This document shows, one piece after another, positions 42,071 to 53,278 of a stretch of DNA of 64,000 nt. Source of the DNA: Isochrysis galbana (taxonomy: Eukaryota > Haptophyta > Isochrysidales > Isochrysidaceae). The translations under genes and the position numbers were made by a program. Within the stretch, counting starts at the first letter, position 1, and the number at the start of each line of letters is the position of its first letter. The stretch lies in assembly GCA_018136815.1 (NCBI GenBank), contig CM030945.1, positions 1,152,605 through 1,216,604 on the forward strand, in the 5' to 3' direction. The notes beneath the pieces were generated by a model. The model was not told where the DNA came from, made no database searches, and worked only from the letters and a program-made list of their open reading frames with translations.

Positions 42071-43174
42071 ATGGTCTGTTCTTCTCGCTCGCAGCGGCCG
42101 AGAGCGTGTGGTGTGGACGTCCGTGGCGGGAGGGGCGGGGGGGAGCGGTTGTCCTGCCGAGAGAGGCAGAGCGAGAGAGGGACGCACAGCATTCGGCGCG
42201 ACGCCGGAGCGTTCAGAGACGCAATGCACTCGGGTGCCTTCCCCGTGAGGAGGAGCATCGCGGCGAACGAGCGGGCGACGATGAATCACCGCTCTCGCAT
42301 GCGCACTCGCACGGCTGCGCAGTTCGAGCCGAACGTCCATCTTAGACTGCTGCCGAGCCTGCCCTCTCTAGCGGGCGAGGCACACAGCGGCCACTGGACA
42401 ATAACGGGGACATCGAGCCACTTCCCTGTGATGCCTTTACCACACCGCATGCATGGCGGGGTCCGCACAACAGAGCGCTCGTCACGCTTTGTGCTACGGC
42501 GCCACTCAGCTGCTGGAGCAGAACGTCTCGCTGCCGAATTGCTTGGCACCGTGCAAAGAAGCGAACATCGTCGCTACACTGTTCGCAATGAGAGGGAGCG
42601 CATTGATGGCGAACTCGGTGAGATGCTCGCCGTCTTGCAGGAGGTCGAGGAAGCCGGCACACAACTTTATGAATTGCCTCCGGAGCGACTCCGTCGCATC
42701 CAGCAGGTGCTGCGCGGAGGGATCCGGTCGCACAGCGGGAGGGGATTCTTGTTACCACCACTGGAGGGAAGCCGGCCAGGTTCTTCAGACTCGCCTTCTG
42801 ATGCTCTTGGGGTCTACAGCGCAGCAGGGGTCGCGGGTTCACAACAGCACATGCCCCGTGGATTGGAGGAGCATGAGATCAATAGACTCAGGGTATCGGT
42901 AGCTCGAGGAACTCCCACAAGACCGCGCGACGGTGGCAGCGATTCCCTCACCTCGACGAGCAAGCTTGGTGCCTGCGACGACGAGTCGAGTGATGTGTGC
43001 GCAGTCTGCATCTCGGAGATGGTACAAGGAGAGTCGGTTTGCACTCTCGCATGCAAGCATTTCTACCATCACGAATGTATCGTTCGATGGCTTCGGCTCT
43101 CCATCGTGTGCCCGCTGTGCAAGGCGCATGCACTTGGTTGGTCGAAGGAGGAGACGGCAGCGCATACGGCGTAA
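42071..43174 (+). CDS. RING-H2 finger protein, probable E3 ubiquitin ligase
   Basis: A single-exon frame of 367 aa from the first ATG (42071); the methionine at 42224 is an equally plausible start. The C-terminal RING-H2 (last ~60 residues) has all ligands in order: CAVC, then C-K-H, then H-H-E-C, then C-P-L-C, with spacing C-x2-C-x14-C-x-H-x2-H-x2-C-x10-C-x2-C. A helical segment lies upstream (ERERIDGELGEMLAVLQEVEE). RING-H2 proteins recruit E2 enzymes for ubiquitin transfer. No membrane span is seen, so the protein is probably soluble; its substrate is unknown. Confidence 0.85.
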   Translation: MVCSSRSQRPRACGVDVRGGRGGGERLSCRERQSERGTHSIRRDAGAFRDAMHSGAFPVRRSIAANERATMNHRSRMRTRTAAQFEPNVHLRLLPSLPSLAGEAHSGHWTITGTSSHFPVMPLPHRMHGGVRTTERSSRFVLRRHSAAGAERLAAELLGTVQRSEHRRYTVRNERERIDGELGEMLAVLQEVEEAGTQLYELPPERLRRIQQVLRGGIRSHSGRGFLLPPLEGSRPGSSDSPSDALGVYSAAGVAGSQQHMPRGLEEHEINRLRVSVARGTPTRPRDGGSDSLTSTSKLGACDDESSDVCAVCISEMVQGESVCTLACKHFYHHECIVRWLRLSIVCPLCKAHALGWSKEETAAHTA

Positions 43175-44224
43175 TGAGCAAGACGTGTGAGTATGTATAT
43201 AGGCTCTTCGGCCCGACTAAAGTACCCACATTGAGAAAGTAAGAGCCATGGCATCAGAGCACGCAAGGGCAAGACTAGGGGCGGCGGCTCACGTAGCTAT
43301 CCTGAGGCCGTACGTGTGCGCTTTTGGCTTGGTAACGCTGCTCTTTCTCGCGAAACCAAAATTAAGTCTATTCTTTTAAGGTGGTTCTTAAGTTTTTTTT
43401 TCTGGTACGTGCGCGGCAGGTGGCGTCCGCCCACCCGCCGGCACCAGCCCGTCCCTGCAGGCTACCACACTCATGTTTGGGCTGTGGGTGTTCGGCGACC
43501 CGCAGGGTTTGAACACTGGAGTGGTGCCTGGTTGCGCCTTGTTGGCCGACGGGCCGCCCGAGGCGACTCGCGAGCCGCTGCGCGTGATGCAGGTGCAGCG
43601 CGGCAAGCGGGCGTCCAGCGTCCAGCGTCCAGCCCACAGCACTGCTGTCTGCTGTGCCCGACGCTTAGGACGAGGAGGGGGCGCGGGAAGCGGCTGCTGC
43701 GGCGCAGGAGGCAATCCCCTCATGTGCACGCGCGATTTGCTTCCGGGCGTTCAGCTGGAGGCCGACGCGCAGACGTGGCGTGCCTGGCGGGGAGCACCCC
43801 TACGCGGAGGAAATGTATGCAAAGGAGATGGGTAGCCGGGAGAAGCGCTGGTGCGCTCGCACCGGGATGGTGAGGGCGCTGGTGCAGACGAAGAAGTGAC
43901 GCAGGAGCATGCTCCCCGGGTATGTGTATGTAGAGACAAAACTTCAGGCATTGTATGGAGCGTTTGAGGTAGGTTTCGCGAGTCAAAAGAATCACCCAAG
44001 ACGCGCAATCGTAGGGTTGAGGAGGGGGCTGATTGTGGGCCTTAATTCCTTTCGCTCTGCGCGTGCTTGTTTGAAATTTGAGTAAGAAGAGATTGTCTAA
44101 CAATATCCCCACGGTTCCAGTACCCCAATTTTTGTATTTTTCGCCGTCTCGCCGCCACCGCTGGCACCGCGGGACCGCGGGACACAATTGTTGAGTACTC
44201 TTTTTTGTTTGCGCTCGCACAACA
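43175..44224. other. Intergenic, nothing recognised
   Basis: GC-rich at 43410-43880, AT-richer after. No exon supported. Confidence 0.4.
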
Positions 44225-44326
44225 GAAGACTTAAGCCTTTCTTTCTGGTCGACGCCAGCGGATAAGATAGACAACAAAGTAGCCAATTTGGCACCGGCCA
44301 CGAAATACATGACAATATTTGGTTAA
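44225..44326 (+). pseudogene. Short LINE reverse-transcriptase fragment
   Basis: 33 codons read like the LINE at 49692-52932 (there ...PFWSKLAEKLDARV / LAPATNYMTIFG; here SFWSTPADKIDNKV / LAPATKYMTIFG) and then hit a stop. A remnant of a related LINE. Confidence 0.75.
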
Positions 44327-44545
44327 AAAATCACCCGAAGATTCAGGGCTAAAAAAACCTACTAGCGGCCGCCTTCGGCTTCTATCGCCGACCATCCGAC
44401 CATCCGCCATCGCCCCTGTTCCCGCTTCTCTCCGTTCCTTTCCCCTTTCCCCCTTCGTTCCTTTGTCTTCGGTTTCTGGGGTGCGGCCCAAGTGCGCTAC
44501 CTTGGGCCCGGTTCAGGCGGCAGGGTCCGGGAGGGCCATACGTAG
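44327..44545 (+). repeat. Repeat B
   Basis: atcacccgaagattcagggct, then a pyrimidine-rich block, then ttcctttgtcttcggtttctggggtgcggcccaagtgcgctac. Abuts the LINE scrap on the left and repeat A on the right. Confidence 0.6.
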
Positions 44546-44557
44546 TCAATGGTCTAT

Positions 44558-45138
44558 GCCTACCGGGTTGGCGGGGTCTCAGTCCCGACTTATTCTGTAA
44601 GCACAGGTGCGGGACTTATATACCTATTTCTCGGTGGTCGGAGCTCTCGCTCCGCTCACCCCCTTCTCCGCGCTCTCTGCTCTCCCCTCTCCTGTGGCAC
44701 GCGCGATGGCGCGCCTGCGCCTGCGACAGGCCTGCAGCTGCCCACTGGCGACCCCTAGAGGCTCCTGTAGGCCAGTTTAGGGGGCGCAGAGGAGGTTGGG
44801 GCGGGGGCTGGGCCATGGCCTCCCCTGCCCGCATCCCTCGCCGGCGCTCCTGAGCCTCAGGGGGACCCACGCTGCACCTGTCTGCTTGTACGCTGCCTGT
44901 CGACCCGAGGGGGAGGGGGGATTGGAGCGATGGCGATGGGCTGGCCACGACAGGCCAGGGCGAGCGAGACAGGCGAGCCTGCCAGGGAGAGAGTGGGACA
45001 GCATGGCAGTGTGCTCCTGGCAAGCCATCAGGCATGCCAAGAGCACGGGTGGTTCCTCCCCCATGGCAGGGGAGGAGTGGAGAGAGATGGGGGCGGCTCA
45101 TGCCCCCCCCCCTGGGCGAACTAAGTATACATTAGTTG
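44558..45138 (-). repeat. Repeat A (SINE-like), reverse orientation, 3'-truncated
   Basis: Reverse complement of repeat A from the head (aactaagtatacattagtt at about 45119-45138) to the cccgacttat block near 44580; the last ~230 bp of the unit are absent. Confidence 0.8.
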
Positions 45139-45653
45139 AACTTGAAGAGTTTTTAACAATGATTTCTCACGTCACAGCAATTATCGCCATAGCGAAGAAC
45201 GTACAACGAAGAAGCATGCGCATCACACCACGAACATCATGCTCGTACAACACCTTACAGATCATGTTCAGTTCGCCGACACCCCCTAGGGACTTCCCTA
45301 CACATGACCGACGGGAAGCAAAAGTGACGAGGATTACGTTCGCCGGTGCCCTTGATGGAGCTTAACACTTACGCTCCTCGAGGAGCCGTTCATGCAATAT
45401 AATTGCCAAAACTGTCAGCCGTGTCTTTCGCGTGCAGGCGTGCAACGCGGCGCAAGCATGCCGTGCCCTCTCCGGGTGCAGGCATGCGCCCCCCACCACC
45501 ACCACCATCACCACCCCCGCCACCCCCCTTGTGTACGAGCATCCCCATGCATTCAAGCAATGAGAGTGGTGGGGCCCGTTGAATGTGCATCTCTGCCATT
45601 CCCAAGGGTGGGCTGCACAGATGTCGCACGTCCAAGTTTGCTGTTGGCCCTCG
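45139..45653. other. Intergenic, 3' flank of the oxygenase gene
   Basis: Only a short (CAC)n run near 45495-45530. Confidence 0.4.
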
Positions 45654-47270
45654 TCAATCAAACACGTCCCATCCATCGGCACTCCCAGCGCTGCAAGCGC
45701 CGGTGCTTTGCGTCGACCCAGCCTGGCTGTGCCTCTTCTGCTCGCCCGAGGCGGCGCTTGATGCGAATCGAGGCGCCACATCATTGCCAGGCGTAGGGAG
45801 GCTCCATCGATCGCCAAAAAGCAGTGTGAGATTACAACGGCGATTTTCATATCCCGGCTTGAACTCAAAGGGCTCAGACTCGTGGTACTGATCCGAAACG
45901 AAGATGACCGCTCGATTGCACGCGTAGGGCACCTGCCTTGCACCTCTCGCCTGGACGTGGTCGCCGTTGGTGTCGCCATGGGCCATTTTTGCTAGTAGCT
46001 TTCGCCGCAGGGTGTCCTCTGCCGCCACGCTTGCGAATTCATGGTTCGCAGCGACGGTGGGCTGCTCTAGGGGTGGCACATGATCGTAGATCAACAGCCC
46101 ACCGCCAGATAGCTGTGCGTCGTCCTCCGTCAACCAGATGTTCACATTGACTGCGGCAGGGTCGGCGTGCAACCCAATTCCGGCGTTGCCAGCATCGGAG
46201 TATTTGAAGAACCACCATAGAGCGAGCGCATACGGCTCAAAGACGCCGCGCATCACGCGTGTGAGCTCGGTTGTGAGCTTCAAGAGAATCGGATGTGTCG
46301 CGCCATCGTTCGGAAAGCAGCCGAGGTATCCGTTGCGCATGGTGTTGAAGTGTGCACCATGTCGAGCGTATTGCTGCAACTCCTTCAAGGCTCCTTCACC
46401 AAGTATCCCATCGATCACCACGCAGCGGTCGGAGTGATAGCGCGCCTCGTGCACAGACCAATCGGTGCGGGCGTGGAGCACAGACATCCCTGGCTCCCAA
46501 TGCCGCGCCGTTCCCAATGGTATAGGAAGCGGCGAGCCGTAACTCAGGCCTAGCAGGACTCGCTGGGAAGGGCTAAGCGACCTGACACGCACCCTATGCC
46601 TCAAGTCCATGCTTAATGTATCCAAAAGGGTAGTGGACGGGGCAGCCGTGCTGTTCGTGCTATCCGCGGCCATGGTTTGCCCAGTGTCCTCGCCCTGCCA
46701 CAAGGCATCAGACGACATTCCACCATGGCCCACCACAGCCAACTCATCCGCGAGTTGGCGCCACCGATGGGCCAGGTCGCAAGCAGCAGTACTGTCGTCA
46801 CTATCAGGAAGCCCAAGACGAGCAGCAGCCTCAAGCGCCTCAGCGTCATGGATAAGCCTGAAGGGAGCAACCTCAGCATCATCCAAGACAAAGTGGCGCA
46901 GGCGAGCCGCGTGAAGCGTGTTGAAGGCTTCAAAGGCCTCCGCATACCGCCGCAGCCGCAGCAGCGTCTCCGCGCGCATGCGCATTGCATTGATCGTCGC
47001 CTCCGGTGGCTCCAGCTTGATGAAGCGCTCATACGCCACGAGGGCGAGCGCAAGGATTTCCGGGTCGTCTCCGCTGCCGGCGCCCGTGATGTACGCCATG
47101 TCAGCCAGCACAACGAGCAGTTCGGCCGGCACGTCGCGCTCATCAAGGAGTTCGGATAGCTGGCGAGCAAACGGCGCGGCGCGCACCACCGCTAGCCTCA
47201 CGCGGTTGGAGAGGAAGTCTGACCAGGCGCACGCAGCCGCCGCCTCAGCCGCTGCCATTTCGCCAGACAT
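45654..47270 (-). CDS. TPR-like plus 2OG-Fe(II) oxygenase-like protein
   Basis: Single exon, 538 aa, ATG at 47270. Residues about 60-130 form TPR-like helical pairs (ALALVAYERFIKLEPPEATINA, RAETLLRLRRYAEAFEAFNTL). The C-terminal half (about 270-500) looks like a double-stranded beta-helix 2-oxoglutarate/iron oxygenase. GIGLHADPAAVNVNIWLT gives the H-x-D iron ligands. FVSDQYHESEPFEFKPGY gives the distal His, and ENRRCNLTLLFG a candidate 2OG-binding Arg. Such enzymes hydroxylate proteins, nucleic acids or small molecules; the TPR part may bind a protein substrate (inference). A Gly/Ser-rich tail ends the protein. A CT/C tract lies upstream. The substrate cannot be predicted. Confidence 0.8.
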   Translation of the reverse strand: MSGEMAAAEAAAACAWSDFLSNRVRLAVVRAAPFARQLSELLDERDVPAELLVVLADMAYITGAGSGDDPEILALALVAYERFIKLEPPEATINAMRMRAETLLRLRRYAEAFEAFNTLHAARLRHFVLDDAEVAPFRLIHDAEALEAAARLGLPDSDDSTAACDLAHRWRQLADELAVVGHGGMSSDALWQGEDTGQTMAADSTNSTAAPSTTLLDTLSMDLRHRVRVRSLSPSQRVLLGLSYGSPLPIPLGTARHWEPGMSVLHARTDWSVHEARYHSDRCVVIDGILGEGALKELQQYARHGAHFNTMRNGYLGCFPNDGATHPILLKLTTELTRVMRGVFEPYALALWWFFKYSDAGNAGIGLHADPAAVNVNIWLTEDDAQLSGGGLLIYDHVPPLEQPTVAANHEFASVAAEDTLRRKLLAKMAHGDTNGDHVQARGARQVPYACNRAVIFVSDQYHESEPFEFKPGYENRRCNLTLLFGDRWSLPTPGNDVAPRFASSAASGEQKRHSQAGSTQSTGACSAGSADGWDVFD

Positions 47271-47944
47271 CCCTGCCCCTTTTCCCTCCCCCCCCCCCCA
47301 CTCTCCCTAATAGGCAGCGGCTGGGCAACAGGAGAGAGCTTCTCCAACTCTTCCCCCCGCCCTCTCACACTCTCTCTTCCCTTCCCGACCGCCCCGCCCC
47401 TCCTCTCCCTCTCTCCCTCCCTCCCTTCCACTCTCTCCCTACCCCCGCTCTCTCCCCACCTCTCTCCTTCTCTCCCTCTCCCCACGCCTCGCCTACCGCA
47501 GCCGCACGACAGACGGCCCCGACGGGGTGCGCGGGGGGAAGGGCGGGGCGGGGGGTGGAGGGGGGAAGAAAGAAGGCGACCGACAGCTGCCCCCGCGAGT
47601 ACTAAAGAAACAGGAGAAGAAGACCGCGAGTGGCTAAGAAACAGGAGAGGGGGGAGCGAGCCCGCGGTGGGGGTGGAGGGTTTCCTTCGTTCTCTTCTCT
47701 GGTCAAAGCCACCCCGTGGAGAATGATATAACGGCATGAATAAGGAAAGAAGAGAGAGGAGAGCAGCAGCAGTGGTGCTGATGAAAGAGAGAAGACGGGA
47801 GGAGAGAGTGGACGAGGAGAGCTGAGAGGGCCTGGATTCTACCACTACTACTCTACTAAAGTATGGCTTTGGCAAACGGGGTTCGAACCCCGCTTGGCGT
47901 AATCCTAATCCCAATCGCGTGCATGGTGCTGTGGTGACTCTAGA

Positions 47945-48070
47945 AAAAAAATTCTTGAAGATGCCTACTACTGTCGCTACCCACTACCCTTTCCGCAGGG
48001 TTCCCCAGCGACAACGCCCTTGCCTCTCCCTCACTCCTCTTTCCGCTCCCCCCCTCGTCCCGGATGCCCC
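47945..48070 (+). repeat. Repeat B fragment
   Basis: ttcttgaagatgcctactactg followed by the pyrimidine-rich block, as at 58095-58200. Confidence 0.5.
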
Positions 48071-48071
48071 G

Positions 48072-48155
48072 TCAGGCTGATATCAGGTTCTGATATCAGG
48101 TATCATTAGGATATCAGGCCTACTAGACCTGATAACCTGATATCAGGCTGATATT
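48072..48155 (+). repeat. Cluster of ctgatatcag palindromes
   Basis: Four occurrences of (c)ctgatatcagg or a close form within about 85 bp, giving nested inverted and direct repeats. Confidence 0.9.
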
Positions 48156-49322
48156 ATTGATTATTGCTACTAACTTTATAATAAAATAAAATTCACGTCA
48201 GTAAACGGGCGGGTAGTCATCGACCCGAACCGCGAGCGAGCGTCCATGCCTCTCAGTGATGATGGTGACGGACCCGAGGTTACAGGTTACCACTACCTCA
48301 GATGGGAACAGAGGGGACGGAAGGGAAGCGGCGAGAGGCGCGGCGGAAGTTGGGGGGTGGCCAATGACGGGCTAGACCACCTCCTCAGCAGAGAACGGCG
48401 GGAGGACGGGCTTGGGCGAGGGCGAGCGCGACGACGGAGCGGACATGGCTGGGAGGGTCGGGATGGATAGGCTGAGGATGAGAGAGTGGTGGGGTTGTGG
48501 GGTTTGGTATTGAGGTAGTGTTGAGAACGAGGGACGAGAACGGGAACGAGAACGAGGACGAGAGCGACGAACGAAGAACGACAGACGACAGACGGCGGGG
48601 GTCCGCTAGACCGACGAGATAACACCACACTCACGTCAACACTCTCCACACTAACGTATCCTTATCAACTTATCACGGAACGCACAGGAACCCGCTGACA
48701 GACCGAACAAGGAAGAGAATGCCGACAAGAGAGCGACGGGGCGACGGACGATCCGACGGGGGCGACAGTTACGCACAGGAATAAGGAGGGAATCTTTCGA
48801 AAACCCTTAAGTGAGTTGATGAAGACCGAAGTAAAATAGCGCCACGATATAATCCAACGGCCAACACCTGAGGGGGAATCAGGGTCACACAAGGGGCGGT
48901 TCCTTGCACCGGCGATACCTGAACGCGCGACTTAGCCTAAAAACGCGAGGAGCACGCAAGGAGGTAAGCCAGGTGAGGGGCAAGCAGGCGACAAAGGAGG
49001 CGACAAAGGAGGCGAGGGCAACAAGGGCGAGTGGGCGAATGTAGGACCCTACGACGGTGACTCGTGGCTAGCCTGCAAGGAGGGAACATAGAAACGCAAA
49101 CAACTTCTAAAACAAAAAGGTCGATCGCGGATGCGACACCCCCTTGCTAGAATCGAGCTTCCATGCGAGAGAGCAATGAGCGAAACAAAACCACGCAAGG
49201 GAGGAGCAAAGGCAGCTGCGAAGGGGACGGCGGTGGGGCGAGCAGAGGTAGCAGGGGACGCGCTGGCGGCGGAGCGGGCGGGAACGGCGGCGGCAGTGGC
49301 GGGCTGGGGGGGGGGAGGGGTG

Positions 49323-49582
49323 CGCCTCTGGGGCCCCCAATCTGCAACTGTCTGCCTGTCGACCGGGGGGGAGGAGGGGTTGGAGCGATGGGCTGGCCAC
49401 GCCGGGCGAGGATGCGCGATTCAGGCGAGCCTGTGGGGAGGAGGATGGGTCAGCAAGGCAGTGTGCTCTTGGCAAGCCATTAGGCACGCCAGGAGCATGG
49501 GTGGTTCCTCCCCTACAGCAGGGGAGGAGTGGAGAGAGGGGGGGGCTCGCCCCATGGGCGAACTAAGCTATAAACTTAGTTC
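49323..49582 (-). repeat. Repeat A (SINE-like), 5' fragment, reverse
   Basis: Head aactaagctataaacttagtt at 49561-49581; extends only to the ggggcccccaatctg block at 49323-49345. Confidence 0.8.
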
Positions 49583-49673
49583 GGGAGGGTGTGAGTGAAA
49601 CAGTAGCTTAGCGGGCATCTTCAAGATTTTTTTTCAGGTCGTTAGCCCCGAAATCTTCCTTCAGAATATTTTA

Positions 49674-49691
49674 TTTCAATTTGCCATTGGG
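49674..49691 (+). repeat. Target-site duplication, left of LINE
   Basis: tttcaatttgccattggg, repeated exactly at 52933-52950. Confidence 0.9.
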
Positions 49692-52600
49692 CAACTAACT
49701 TTATAGTTGGTCGCCATGGAGCGCGCCGCCGCTCCCCACCTCTCCTTCGGGCCCCCCGCCGAGGGAGCCCCCCCTGTACCCATGGAGCTGTCGCTGGCGA
49801 AGCGACCGCGTCCGCCTGCAGAGGCCGAGCAGGTGAGCGTGACCCCGGTCGCGCCGCACGGCCCGTGGCCCTGGCCACACCCAACAAGGCAGCCATGCTG
49901 GCTCACCCCATGGTGGGCCACATGCTGGGGAGCACAAAGAGCCAGCACCAGACGAGAAGAGCCAAACATCCACTGGGCATGCCTTATGGCAGAGGCCTCT
50001 CCCACCCCGGGGACGGCCGCGCTGCCCCGGCAGCGCGGCCTGAGACCGGGTGGCCCTTATGGGCACAACACCAACAACAACCAAGAATCGTATACCTAGA
50101 CGAGACTGGAGACCCGGGCCTACTACTGGCCCTCGACTGGGAAAAAGCCTTCGATAGAGTGAGCTGGGAGTTTTATCACCTAGCCCTCAAGCTTCTCAAC
50201 TTCGGACCTACCTTCCAAACACTGGCGAGGGCGCTCACGAGCGAAGAAGCCCGACCAATACGCACGATAAAGACCAACGGCGGGAGAAGCTACCCATTCA
50301 CCGTGGGCAGCGGCATGCCGCAAGGATGCCCGCTGTCACCGCTCACGTTTCTTCTGACAACGGAAGCGCTAACACGAGCCATCAACAGCGACGAAGACAT
50401 AAGCGGCGTAAACCTAAACGGCTACAGCCTGAAGATAAGCCAGTTTGCCGACGACACGGCGCTAATAACGCGCGACTACAAGAGCTTGCAAAAATCTCTA
50501 CAATGGGTGGAGTTGTACGAGAAAGCAACGGGCGGCAAAACTAACGCTAGCAAATTCCAAGGGTTAAGAATGGGATCCCAAAGGCGTCGTAAGCCCCCGT
50601 GGGATATGAGAAAATACAACTGGATAAACAACGATGAGTATCTGACCATCTTGGGCGTCCCCCTAGGAGCGCCTGAGGCGCTCAAACCCTTTTGGTCGAA
50701 GCTAGCGGAAAAGTTAGACGCGAGAGTCGCCAAGCTAGCACCGGCCACTAACTATATGACGATATTCGGACGAGCGTCAGTGGTAAACTTCATAATATAT
50801 GGTATGCCGAGATACTGGTTACAAACCTTGGCCGCTCCTAAATGGTTTCACGTCCGTGTCCAAAGGGCGGCGGACACTGTCCTCTGGACAAGCCCATATA
50901 CCAATAGACAAAACAAATGGATAAAACACCCACACTATGCCGTATCGCACGGAAAAAGCGCAACCAGGACACTGGGCCTTGGACTCCTAGACTGGCCGTC
51001 CCACGTAAAAGCGCTCCAGGCAAAATGGATCCTAAACTATCTGAACGCTCGGAAGGCGTTATGGAAACACGGCCTAGATGCTTGGTTCTGTCGAACCGGA
51101 CTAGGGAGAGGAGCTGTACTCTCCACGATCCCTACGAAGACTCTGACGGAAAGCATAAGGGGCAACCCAGCGCTCCCAGTCTTCTGGAAAGAGGCTATCG
51201 CTAACTTCAGAGAACTAGACATACAACCCTCCTTCCTCACACGAGAAGGCGCGCTATCACAACCAATATGGCATAACCCCCACATCCCGCCTCCGAAGGT
51301 GCGCGCCCCATGGGCTCGCCTGTGGGAAGCGCTGCACACTAACGTAGTGCACAACGTGTTCAAGGACAGCGCCTTTACGACACCGTATAGCAAGAACGAA
51401 TGCTCGGCATATCTCGAGCACTTACCTGAGACCTTCGCACACGAGGGCCGCACATTACGCAAAAAGGAGTTCCTAGATTCATGGGACGAAGTCATCAACT
51501 ACGCGACGCAAGTGCTAGGGCGATCGAAAGAGCGCCCACCCCCGGACACCAAGGAAAAAAAGACCCGCGACGACAACACCTCATCTCAAGAGCCGGGGAC
51601 CGAGACACAGAGTAGGGAAATCAGGGTCTCTGAGGATGAAAAGTACATCAGCAAGCTGAACAACATCTGGCTACACGCCGACACCGACTACCTAGGAGAG
51701 ATTGCCGACACCGGAAGTGTAGCGGACGCTGGAGAAATCCCATACTACCACCCGCCGGCCAGATGGGAAGGCGGCTACAAAGGCCCGAGACACATGGAAT
51801 ACCCCTTGGCGGATGAATACGCCATACGAAAAGGGAAGATCGCGCTAGACGCGATAGCTGTCGCAGACATCACCAAGGCCGCGCAGAAGGCGACCAAAAG
51901 TAGCGCCCCGCAATCAGCAAGATTAGCATGGGAAAAGCGACTGAACATCACCAACGAAGAATGGAAACACGTAGCGAGACTTTACGCAATACCATTGTTA
52001 AAACACGCGGACAAACACTTGCACTTCAAGCATATCACACACAGAAGGATCGGCACGAGAAATAGGTTCGCAGAGAGCCCGACAATTACGTGTAGACTAT
52101 GTCACCGACACCGAGAAGACTCGTGCCACCTAGCGTGGTGTCCCGCGACGAGAATAATATTCGAGGCCATAGATGCCCTCAATGACTACACCCCCTCCCC
52201 CGGAAGGTCATGGATGCAGAAGACGAAGGATAGATTGTTCGCATACCCCGGTGCAAACACGCCAGAAAGTCTAAGAGCGCTATACGTGATAGCGTGGAAA
52301 TACATACTAAGAGATTTCTACAGAGTCGAATTCGAGTCACATGAGTACCACTACATACCGATCTTAGAATCTACGCTAACGAGGTTTGTCACATTAGTTA
52401 GGGGCCTTGCCCCGCCAAAAACACACCACTCCATGCGCACAACAAAAGCCGCGCAGGGGAGGAAACCCAAACTCAAGAAACCACTAGAACTCAGCGCCCC
52501 CGTATTTATCGAAGACGAAAAAGGCAGGCTACAACTTAGCGAAAACACTAGCCGAGTAGTGAAAGCACTTGGTCTTGCCGAAAAACTCGCATAACACGAC

Positions 52601-52932
52601 GTGTCGCCCTGGATTAATAGATCACCTGGAAATGCGACGGTTCAGTATAACTCATCCACGACTAACATTGCAGCACGCAGGAAAACAGAAACCCTGGAAT
52701 GAAAACATATGATAAACAGGTCACTCAGCAGCACAGGAGGAGGGCGAGAACACGCCGCTGAGGACAGGTGCACCCCGCTCCGCTCGGACCCCCCAAAAGA
52801 CCCGAGCCCCTAAGTAGAGCACGAGGGGAGTTGCCGCAAGGCGGGAAATGAGGGTGGGAAAGGGAAAAGGGCGTGGCTACGGGGGAACGTTCCAGTGCCA
52901 CGAGTGAGGCGAGAATTTTAAAAAGTTTTTTT
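49692..52932 (+). mobile_element. LINE retrotransposon, internally deleted, 18-bp target duplication
   Basis: Bounded by a perfect 18-bp direct repeat. It starts with caactaactttatagttgg, the same kind of head as repeat A, and ends in an A/T-rich tail (ttttaaaaagttttttt). The first ~390 bp look like the beginning of a first ORF (methionine at 49716, peptide MERAAAPHLSFGPP). The sequence then passes into the middle of a reverse transcriptase at about 50085. The endonuclease and the first RT motifs are missing, so the element moved, or was deleted, as a defective copy. Confidence 0.85.
50085..52594 (+). CDS. LINE reverse transcriptase, N-terminally truncated
   Basis: A long open frame (open upstream to 49865 through the fused 5' segment; no defined start). 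RT motifs in order: LALDWEKAFDRVSW (first catalytic Asp, about 50129-50170), GSGMPQGCPLSPLTF (about 50308-50350) and the active site FADDTALI (about 50445-50470). The thumb region follows. A C-terminal zinc knuckle C-x2-C-x8-H-x3-C (CRLCHRHREDSCHLAWC, about 52087-52140) is typical of LINE ORF2. The apurinic-type endonuclease expected upstream is absent. The frame is otherwise intact, which suggests recent origin. Confidence 0.85.
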
Positions 52933-52950
52933 TTTCAATTTGCCATTGGG
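52933..52950 (+). repeat. Target-site duplication, right of LINE
   Basis: Exact repeat of 49674-49691. Confidence 0.9.
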
Positions 52951-53278
52951 GCGGCCCCAAGAAGAGACACTGCCGATTGGCCCTTCGTTCGGGAAGCACG
53001 GGCGTGCCCTCCCCCCCCACCACCACTCTCCTCCCACCCTTCTCTTCACTCCCGCCAGCCACCCCCCTCTCTCGATACGCAAGCATGACCAACGCCGGCC
53101 ACCTTGCACGTCATCCTCTTCACTGCTGCCTTTGCACAGGACCGAGGGCCCATAGCTCACGGCACAAGCCCCCACAGAAATTTTTTGGAGTCGCAGCCAA
53201 CTCGGTGTTCGAGGGGGGGGGGGGGGGGGGTCGTCGGGGCGCAAAACATCACACGACACCCCCACCGACAGTATTAGA
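52951..53278. other. Intergenic, possibly a downstream exon of the helicase gene
   Basis: On the minus strand, an acceptor-like aaaggcag near 53131 precedes an open frame with an acidic start (SSEEDDVQGG). The helicase ORF ends with an ideal donor (caaggtaagcgt, about 53319-53330), so a further exon is expected, but its identity is unproven. A G run lies at 53212-53230. Confidence 0.3.

Larger units (their letters stand above)
47271..49322. other. Intergenic with pyrimidine tract and scattered repeats
   Basis: Y-rich 47280-47490. A T-loop-like cggggttcgaaccccg at 47877-47892 lacks a matching tRNA body. 48180-49310 shows no gene; weak purine repeats lie at 48530-48590 and 48990-49020. Confidence 0.45.

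Noticed and set aside
47870-47905. tRNA T-arm-like palindrome cggggttcgaaccccg
   Set aside because: No acceptor, D or anticodon arms at the right distances on either strand.
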